From positions 1-48,316 of the forward strand of contig JACRML010000063.1 of assembly GCA_016214995.1 (NCBI GenBank): a stretch of 48,316 nucleotides of DNA, in the 5' to 3' direction. The stretch comes from Deltaproteobacteria bacterium (lineage in GTDB: Bacteria > Desulfobacterota > GWC2-55-46 > UBA9637). This document shows, piece by piece, positions 42,445-48,316 of this stretch (position 1 is its first letter; each line of letters opens with the position of its first letter). Under the pieces are notes generated by a model. The model ran no database searches and was not told the DNA's origin. It was given only the letters and a program-made list of their open reading frames with translations. Position numbers and translations under genes: made by a program.

Positions 42445-43977
42445 ATGGCGATACATCCTTTTAACCCAGAAAATGCACTTGCATTTTCTGCCAAACGCAA
42501 TCCCCTGATAAAAACCTTCAGGGGCAGGCTCTGGCCAAATACTGCGTCAAATCTGGCTGTTCAAATACTCACATATCTAAAAGAGTATGCTTTGTTTTGT
42601 TCACCCATCTTTTCCTTGCCCCCTGATAGAAACCTTCAGGGGCATGCTTTGGCTCAAATCTTGCGTTTGCCCCGAAAAATAAAAACTAAATGTATTTTTC
42701 AGGTTAAGGCTATCAGCGTCATAGTATTCAGCACCCTCCTGCTGTTACTTTTCAATGCAAACTCAGAGGCTGTGCCTGCATTTGCAAGGAAATACAAGAC
42801 AAGCTGTATGACCTGTCACATTGTTTTTCCAAAATTGAATACTTTTGGCGAAGCCTTTCGAAGAAATGGATATCAAATCCCTGATGCAGATGAGAGATAT
42901 GTCAAGGAAAAGCCTGTCAGTTTGGGTGCAGAGGCATGGAAAGAGGTTTGGCCCGGAGGAGTATGGCCTGGTGAAATTGCAGGAAGTGCGCCATTTTCTT
43001 TGGTGGCGAATTCACTCTACCGGTACGACTCCGATTCCCGGGTGAAGCATGATTTTACCTTTCCTGATGAGATAGAAATTCTTTCAGCAGGCACTCTCGG
43101 TGAAGACATATCTTTTCTCGGCAGCATCGCACTGATTGAAGATGGAAATAATTTTGGAGGTGTAGAAAGGCTTTTTCTGCGGTTTGACAATCTGTTTGAC
43201 CATGGTTTACCGAAGCATTTTTTGAACTTAACCATCGGCCAGTTTGAACCGTCAGTAACACCATCCTCGAATCGCCGCCGTCTGACCCACACGCCGTATC
43301 TATCCAACACCTTTGAGGTTGGCAAAAACAACTTTCACTTTTCAGATCAAAGGGGGATAGAGATAGACGGTATGGCAAAAAGCCGCTTATCATATGCCCT
43401 TGGTGTGGTTAATGGGAACGGCACAGGAAAGATGGATAGCGGCTCTTTGGATAACAATTCAACAAAAGATGTATATCTAAAGGTTGGATACAAATTCGGA
43501 GGATTGGGGTTGGACGGCTTAGGCATTGGGACAGAAGAGAGGGCAGGTCTGCCGGAGATTGGGTTAGAAAAGTCAATCTCTGTCAGTGCATTGGGTTATT
43601 ATGGAGAAAATAGGATTTCGGGTTTTAATACTGATGACCAATTTTACCGGTATGGTCTTGCATTTGACATCAATTATGACAGCATTAATCTGTTTGGTGC
43701 GATTGTCCAGGGGAAACACGATAATCCGAGAGGCGATTTCATGAAAACTTTGGTAACCTCCTATTTTTCTGAAGCTGATATTATTCTTTACCCATGGCTT
43801 GTTGGCATATTAAGATATGATGCAGCAGATATAGAACATGAAAACAAGAGAGATGAGGTGGTTATGGGTATTGTGGCGCTGATTCGCACAAATATAAAAC
43901 TTACTATAGAAGGGGTGCTGCATACAACAGGGGGCGGTAGCGATAAGGGGCTTATTAAATTGGCTTTTGCCCTTTAA
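42445..43977 (+). CDS. Cytochrome c-porin outer-membrane protein
   Basis: A haem-binding motif (TSCMTCHIVFPKLNTFGEAF) follows a signal peptide (AISVIVFSTLLLLLFNANSE). It is followed by 350 residues of beta-barrel pattern with alternating aromatic strands (SVSALGYYGENRISG, LVGILRYDAADIEHENK). Proteins of this type are probably outer-membrane porin-cytochrome conduits. The ATG at 42445 lies upstream of the TTAACCC element (42461-42707), whose sequence encodes about 80 residues in frame. A TTG at 42661 within the element would give a shorter signal peptide. So the element has supplied or replaced the natural start; the true N-terminus is uncertain. Confidence 0.75.
   Translation: MAIHPFNPENALAFSAKRNPLIKTFRGRLWPNTASNLAVQILTYLKEYALFCSPIFSLPPDRNLQGHALAQILRLPRKIKTKCIFQVKAISVIVFSTLLLLLFNANSEAVPAFARKYKTSCMTCHIVFPKLNTFGEAFRRNGYQIPDADERYVKEKPVSLGAEAWKEVWPGGVWPGEIAGSAPFSLVANSLYRYDSDSRVKHDFTFPDEIEILSAGTLGEDISFLGSIALIEDGNNFGGVERLFLRFDNLFDHGLPKHFLNLTIGQFEPSVTPSSNRRRLTHTPYLSNTFEVGKNNFHFSDQRGIEIDGMAKSRLSYALGVVNGNGTGKMDSGSLDNNSTKDVYLKVGYKFGGLGLDGLGIGTEERAGLPEIGLEKSISVSALGYYGENRISGFNTDDQFYRYGLAFDINYDSINLFGAIVQGKHDNPRGDFMKTLVTSYFSEADIILYPWLVGILRYDAADIEHENKRDEVVMGIVALIRTNIKLTIEGVLHTTGGGSDKGLIKLAFAL
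42461..42707. mobile_element. MITE-like TTAACCC element, copy 3
   Basis: The 247-bp element has ends TTAACCCAGAAAATGCAC and TTTTTCAGGTTAA, with two internal CCCCTGA-type hairpins. It is homologous to 26816-26944 and, inverted, to 305-497. It lies within the reading frame of the cytochrome-porin gene. It is the longest copy and may be the fullest form. Confidence 0.75.
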
Positions 43978-43990
43978 ATTTTAGTATATT

Positions 43991-44020
43991 AAGGCTGTTG
44001 AAAAAGCCATCAACAGCCTT
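43991..44020. terminator. Hairpin after the cytochrome-porin gene
   Basis: AAGGCTGTTGA and TCAACAGCCTT form a perfect 11-bp stem, 14 nt after the porin stop. There is no U-tract downstream, so it may be a repeat or a weak terminator. Confidence 0.5.
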
Positions 44021-44214
44021 GATTACACGGATTATAAAAAATGATTACACAGATATTTCAAATGGATTTTTGGAGTGGTTTAAGAGTTGACATGATGGAG
44101 AAGCAGCATAATAAATCTTGCAGCATCGCTTTCGCCGCTGCACCAGAGAACCCTGTCTGTAAATCTTCATACCAAGGATGCGGGGATGAAAGGAAATATC
44201 CGTGGTTAGTGTAT

Positions 44215-44778
44215 ATGGCTTCGTTTGCAGTGCTGTTCATACTGAGTGCCGTATCGTATGCAGAGACTGTCAGAGGAACTGTTAAACTGAAGACCGAAGA
44301 GGATGCGGGGAAAGTAGTTGTGTATATCGAAAAAGCAGACGGTGTATTTATACCGCCGGAGAAACGGCCTATTATGGACCAGATTGATCTGATATTTGTT
44401 CCGTATGTTCTGCCTGTTCTGATTGGAACTACCGTTGATTTTCACAATAGTGATGATGTCCTAAATAATATATTTACGCCTTCATGGGCTGGGTATAAAT
44501 TTAATCTTGGCACCTATCCAAAAGGTGTGGTTAGGTCATTTACATTTAATCGCTTGGGAGAGGTAGTTCTTTTATGCAATATTCACCCTGATATGGAAGG
44601 CTATATTCTGGTGCTGCAGAATCCATATTTTGCTGTTCCTGATAAGCGTGGAGAATATAGGATTAATAACGTACCGTCCGGCACCTATAATATGAAGATG
44701 TGGTATAAAAAAAAGATTAGCCCCGTATATACTATAACCGTTGAGAAGGGCGTGGAAGCTTTGCTGGACTTTAAATAA
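44215..44778 (+). CDS. Cupredoxin-like exported protein
   Basis: From ATG at 44215 the protein has a signal peptide (MASFAVLFILSAVSYAE) and a plastocyanin-like domain. The copper-site residues Cys and His are in LLCNIHPDMEGYI, with Met nearby and an earlier His in VDFHNSDD. A carboxypeptidase-regulatory-like module ends it (GEYRINNVPSGTYNMKMW). It probably transfers electrons or binds copper in the periplasm, and may serve the upstream cytochrome-porin. The frame extends upstream to 44041, but that region holds GATTACACGGATT/GATTACACAGATA direct repeats, so I prefer the later start; no good ribosome site decides. Confidence 0.7.
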   Translation: MASFAVLFILSAVSYAETVRGTVKLKTEEDAGKVVVYIEKADGVFIPPEKRPIMDQIDLIFVPYVLPVLIGTTVDFHNSDDVLNNIFTPSWAGYKFNLGTYPKGVVRSFTFNRLGEVVLLCNIHPDMEGYILVLQNPYFAVPDKRGEYRINNVPSGTYNMKMWYKKKISPVYTITVEKGVEALLDFK

Positions 44779-44830
44779 ATCAGGAATCTTGCCTGAGGAT
44801 AAAGTGCTGAAAGAAATGAGATTGGATATA

Positions 44831-45015
44831 CCGTAAAATAGCGATTAAAAACTTCGCTATTTTACAAACTGGCGATTTGCCTGCCATACTTCGTTGTCGG
44901 CGCATTTTTGCTCCTCACCGTATCGGTGAACATACGGCTCGTCGCAAAAATGGCCTCCGCCTCATCTGGCAGGCAACTTACCAGTTTCCCCAAAAATCCG
45001 AGTCTATTTTTGGGG
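44831..45015. repeat. 184-bp dispersed repeat, copy B
   Basis: Near-identical to 33069-33252, with about seven to ten differences. It occupies most of the 274-bp gap before the sensor gene and is partly matched by 1-118. The internal inverted repeats are conserved. Confidence 0.85.
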
Positions 45016-45052
45016 ATATAGCTCACATATTTGAGAGAGGAGATAGGAAGGG

Positions 45053-46237
45053 TTGAGGATTACAATACGGACAAAGTTAATGATAGGCTATATCGCTGTT
45101 CTTATCTTGATGCTTATTATGAGTATTCTTGCCTATATCACCCTTGTCAGAGTTAGCAGATCGGTGAATCAGATTCTGGTTTACGCACATAAATACGATA
45201 TGGTGGATGGTCTGAGACAGTCTACAAAGCAATTTGTTGAGGTGAGTGATTCGTTGATCCGGGGGCGGATGCAGAATATCGGATATTATCAATCTATAGC
45301 CAGGGATGTGGAGAAGAAGATTGTATATGTAGAAAAATTGAGGCTAAAAGATAATGAAAAGGATTTTCTAAAAAGGATCAATAGCGAGTTTAACTCTGTG
45401 AAAAGATTGACAGAACAGTCTCTCAAATGGACAACTCCTCTGCGAAATGCAAATCTCGCTACTGTGCTAAGGGAAATAGATAAGGCAAAGCCAATTCTGG
45501 TCAGCAGCGTAGACGGACTGTATGATGAAGCATGGCGGTCGCTGGATACGGTTACTATTCTGACGGATAATAATATGGAGCGGGGGATATGGCAGATTGT
45601 AATGTTTTCTATCATTGCCATTATCGCGGGCATAGGGATATCTATCTATATTTCACAGAGGATTATTACACCGATCCGGGCATTATCAGTTGCCGCTGCC
45701 GGTGTTGCCAAGGGCGATTTGAATCAAACCGTGCAAAGGGTGTCGGGGGATGAGATAGGGGAGTTGGTTGCCTCATTCAATCAGATGGTGATTGAATTGA
45801 AGACCTCCCGGGAACAGATTGAGAAATACAATAAAGAGCTTAAGACCATGGTAGAGGAGAAAACCTCTGAACTTGAAAAGACAAAAGAATACCTTGAGAA
45901 CATCCTAGAGCATACGGGTGATATGATTGTTACTGCCACGCTTTTTGATGAAATTGTCCAGTTTAACAGGGAGGCTGAAACTATACTGGGGTATAGCAAG
46001 AGAACTATTGTGGGAAGCAAGATAGAATATCTCTTTGTTGATAAGAACGAGTACAGACGAATAAGAAAAAAGGTAATGGAAGATGGAGAGATATATGATT
46101 ATGAAACCAAACTAATGAAAAAGAACGGAGATATTACCTATGTAAATCTTACCCTCTCACGGCTTGAAGACAAAAACGGCAATACTATCGGTTTAATTGG
46201 CATTGGCAGAGATATTACCGGCAGTAAGCCCTATTAG
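45053..46237 (+). CDS. HAMP-PAS membrane sensor without a kinase domain
   Basis: The 394-residue protein has a TTG start with AGGAAGG upstream. It has two membrane helices (IGYIAVLILMLIMSILAYIT and IVMFSIIAIIAGIGISIYIS) around a helical periplasmic sensor of about 150 residues. Then come a HAMP domain (ALSVAAAGVAKGDLNQTVQR), a coiled coil and a PAS domain ending VNLTLSRLEDKNGNTIGLIG, IGRDITG. It stops just after the PAS domain, so it has no histidine kinase, cyclase or methyl-accepting part. It could transmit to a separate kinase such as the one at 46444, or it may be a truncated sensor kinase. Confidence 0.75.
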   Translation: MRITIRTKLMIGYIAVLILMLIMSILAYITLVRVSRSVNQILVYAHKYDMVDGLRQSTKQFVEVSDSLIRGRMQNIGYYQSIARDVEKKIVYVEKLRLKDNEKDFLKRINSEFNSVKRLTEQSLKWTTPLRNANLATVLREIDKAKPILVSSVDGLYDEAWRSLDTVTILTDNNMERGIWQIVMFSIIAIIAGIGISIYISQRIITPIRALSVAAAGVAKGDLNQTVQRVSGDEIGELVASFNQMVIELKTSREQIEKYNKELKTMVEEKTSELEKTKEYLENILEHTGDMIVTATLFDEIVQFNREAETILGYSKRTIVGSKIEYLFVDKNEYRRIRKKVMEDGEIYDYETKLMKKNGDITYVNLTLSRLEDKNGNTIGLIGIGRDITGSKPY

Positions 46238-46295
46238 AAAGGGCAGGGTTTTTACCCGCTTTTTCTGTAAGAAATGATAATTTTGTTGATGTCAT

Positions 46296-46321
46296 TCCAG
46301 CCATAAATTGCTGGATTTTTT
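46296..46321 (+). terminator. Terminator-like hairpin after the sensor gene
   Basis: TCCAGC and GCTGGA form a 6-bp stem around an 8-nt loop, followed by a T run (ATTTTTTAA). It is a plausible weak intrinsic terminator between the two sensor genes. Confidence 0.5.
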
Positions 46322-46443
46322 AACAGGGCAAATCCTGTCGTAGACCGTCCAAAGGCCTGCACATTTTTTGTACTGCTCTGCGAGAAACCCATGTTTGAAA
46401 ACTGGTTTTTCTGTATGGCAGGAGATAAAATGGATTTACCATT

Positions 46444-48316
46444 ATGATTATGAAAATAAAGAAAAAAGGTATTCAGCGAAGGATTGCGCTTTTCATATTA
46501 GTGGTCGGGATGTTTCCCATCATAATAGGGACATCTCTGGTCTATTGGCAGGGGAGGGAAGAACTTACAGAATCGGTTGGAGAGAACTTTGTGAGGATAG
46601 CCAAGGAGATTGCCAGTAATATTGAAATTGTTATAGAGCAATCAGCATATAGTCTAAAGGGTCTAGCGCTCTCGCCTACTTTAAGAAACACAGCAATATC
46701 GGCAAATAAATTTTATCTCACTAAAGATGATGCGGTAATTGAGGAGCATATCAAAAAGCTGGATGTTCAGTGGCTGCGGGCTAACGAAAAGACACAAGAT
46801 GCAGAGGCCTATCTGAATAGTCCTGCTGCCAGATATCTTGCCGAGATTAAGAAGCAAATGGCAGGATATGTGGAGCTTTTTGTAACGGATACAAAAGGGG
46901 TATTGGTCGCCTCAGCAAAGAAAACAAAATATCTTTATTTTGGCAATGAAAAATGGTGGCAGGCAGCCTATAATAATGGAAAGGGAAATATTTATATAAG
47001 CGAAATTTATCTTGATCCTGATTATAATCAATATCTGCAAACTGTTGCAGTGCCTATTATGGATGAAAAAGGTATGGCCGTTGCGGGTATTATTCGTGCT
47101 GTCAGTACAATAGAAAAAATTTCCAAGATGGTGCATAAGATACGGATTGGAGAAACCGGTCATGCCATGCTGATAAATTCTGCGGGTGTTATTCTTCTCT
47201 GCCCCATATTCCCGCCTCAGGTGCATAGGGTTACCGACGAGCTGATGAATAATATTACCACGCCGTCGCTGGGCTGGGCAGTAGTCAAAGATAATGCCCA
47301 CGGAGGGGTAAATGCCGTTGCAGGGTTTGCTCCCATAGCATCTACGGGTATGATAGAAAATGCCTTTGATGGGAACAGATGGTATATATTTGTCAGCCAG
47401 TCGCCTGAGGAGAGCTATGCCCCTATTTATACTCACTTAAAAAGGCTCATTGTGCTTTTTATATTTTTGGTTGTTATGCTCTCTGCTATGGGGTTCTGGG
47501 CTGCCGGAAAGATTGTGGAACCAATCCATATTCTGCGCCGAGGTGTTGAAATCATTGGCGAAGGCAATTTAGGCCACCGGATTCATATCAAAACAAATGA
47601 TGAAATAGAAGATCTCGCAAATAATTTTAATCAGATGGTAGAAAAGATTAACAAGTCGTACTCCGAACTGGAACAGCGCATTGTTGAAAGAACAGAGGGG
47701 TTGACAAAAGGCTATCAGGAGATGGAGGTGGTAAGCCGGCTTAAATCAGAATTTCTTGCCAGCATGTCGCATGAGCTGAGAACCCCGCTAAACTCCATCC
47801 TGGGTTTTTCGGAACTGCTCCACGATAAGACCTATGGAGATTTAAATGAGAAACAGTTTGAATACATAAACTATATACACACAAGCGGTAAGCATCTTCT
47901 TGAATTGATTAACGATATCCTTGATTTGTCAAAGGTTGAGGCAGGTAAGATGGAAATGAAACCAGAGGAATTCTCAGTAGAGAGTACCATTAAAGAAGTT
48001 CACTCGATTGTCAGTCCCCTGTCCATACGAAAGAAGATCTCTGTGGAGGTTGATATAGGTAACGGTGTTTCTACCATTGTGGCTGATGATAGAATGTTCC
48101 GGCAGATCATGTATAATCTTCTCAGTAATGCCATATAATTTACCAATGAAGGCGGATGCGTAAAAATCAAAGTGCTATCAAACAATTATTTTCTTCAGGT
48201 TTCTGTTGTGGATAATGGAATAGGTATAAAAAGAGAAGACATGCAGCATATCTTTAAGGAGTTTAAGAAAATTAATATTGGAGAGCAGGAAGGGACCGGC
48301 CTTGGTCTTGTTCTTG
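46444..48316 (+). pseudogene. Cache-HAMP histidine kinase with a nonsense codon, runs off the window
   Basis: The N-terminal part has a membrane helix, an extracytoplasmic Cache-type sensor (SEIYLDPDYNQYLQTVAVPI, HKIRIGETGHAMLINSAGVI), a second helix and a HAMP domain (GVEIIGEGNLGHRIHIKTND). The HisKA phospho-acceptor is His443 in LASMSHELRTPLNSILGFSE. The ATPase domain begins, and in the N-box YNLLSNAI the next codon is TAA (48136-48138), where relatives have Lys (AAA). The frame then continues with FTNEGGCVKIKV, VVDNGIGIKR and EGTGLGLVL to the window end. So a single A-to-T change would truncate an otherwise intact kinase. The start is ATG 46444 or 46450. Confidence 0.85.

Noticed and set aside
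1-48316. tRNA and rRNA genes
   Set aside because: No T-loop GTTCRA-type arm with matching acceptor stem and no rRNA-like stretch was seen by eye on either strand; a covariance search would be the decisive check.

Overview
The window looks like a chromosomal contig from an uncultivated Gram-negative bacterium. It encodes outer-membrane and periplasmic proteins with signal peptides, c-type cytochromes, lipoproteins, a CarD regulator and the non-mevalonate isoprenoid enzymes. The anaerobe-like gene mix and the compact Cas9 resemble metagenomic Nitrospirota or Desulfobacterota relatives, but no gene here fixes the taxon. GC is moderate (I did not count it). No rRNA or tRNA gene was seen. The contig is rich in small palindromic and MITE-like repeats, and several genes are broken by frameshifts, stop codons or insertions.

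Layout. 1-5160 is an accessory, mostly minus-strand island: a Nudix gene destroyed by a MITE-like element, a small cytochrome c, a nucleotidyltransferase with a small partner, an HNH nuclease, a membrane protein, a ParE-type toxin-antitoxin pair and a lipoprotein. Three near-identical promoter repeats read leftwards through it. 5187-14356 holds an ABC-F ATPase, a ChrB-like protein with downstream small and periplasmic genes, an Fe3+-type ABC transporter, an HD-domain protein and a frameshifted MFS exporter. 14499-21312 carries purL and purF, then nucleotidyltransferase modules and pyrE. purL contains three palindromes inside its reading frame. 21299-28938 holds envelope and signalling genes: a FecR/TPR protein, a CHASE2 adenylate cyclase followed by a cAMP-gated-type MscS channel, a transglutaminase-like protein and a cytochrome b5-like protein. 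29311-36261 carries carD, ispD, ispF, gltX, DsrE-like and TusA-like sulfur proteins, uridine phosphorylase and a GH15-like glucosidase.

The highlight is 36287-42234, a compact type II CRISPR-Cas locus. The Cas9 has only 771 residues but keeps complete RuvC and HNH catalytic sets and zinc-binding Cys pairs. It is followed on the same strand by a tracrRNA whose anti-repeat is plainly visible, a four-repeat CRISPR array starting about 8 nt further on, and then cas1 (with an unusual N-terminal extension), cas2 and cas4. A 771-residue Cas9 together with cas4 fits the type II-D (Cas9d) group of small Cas9 proteins close to the IscB ancestor. Adaptation genes, guide RNAs and effector are all present and look intact, so the system appears complete.

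42445-48316 encodes a cytochrome-porin fusion whose N-terminus overlaps a MITE-like element, a cupredoxin-like protein, a HAMP/PAS sensor without a kinase domain, and a histidine kinase interrupted by a nonsense codon at the window edge.
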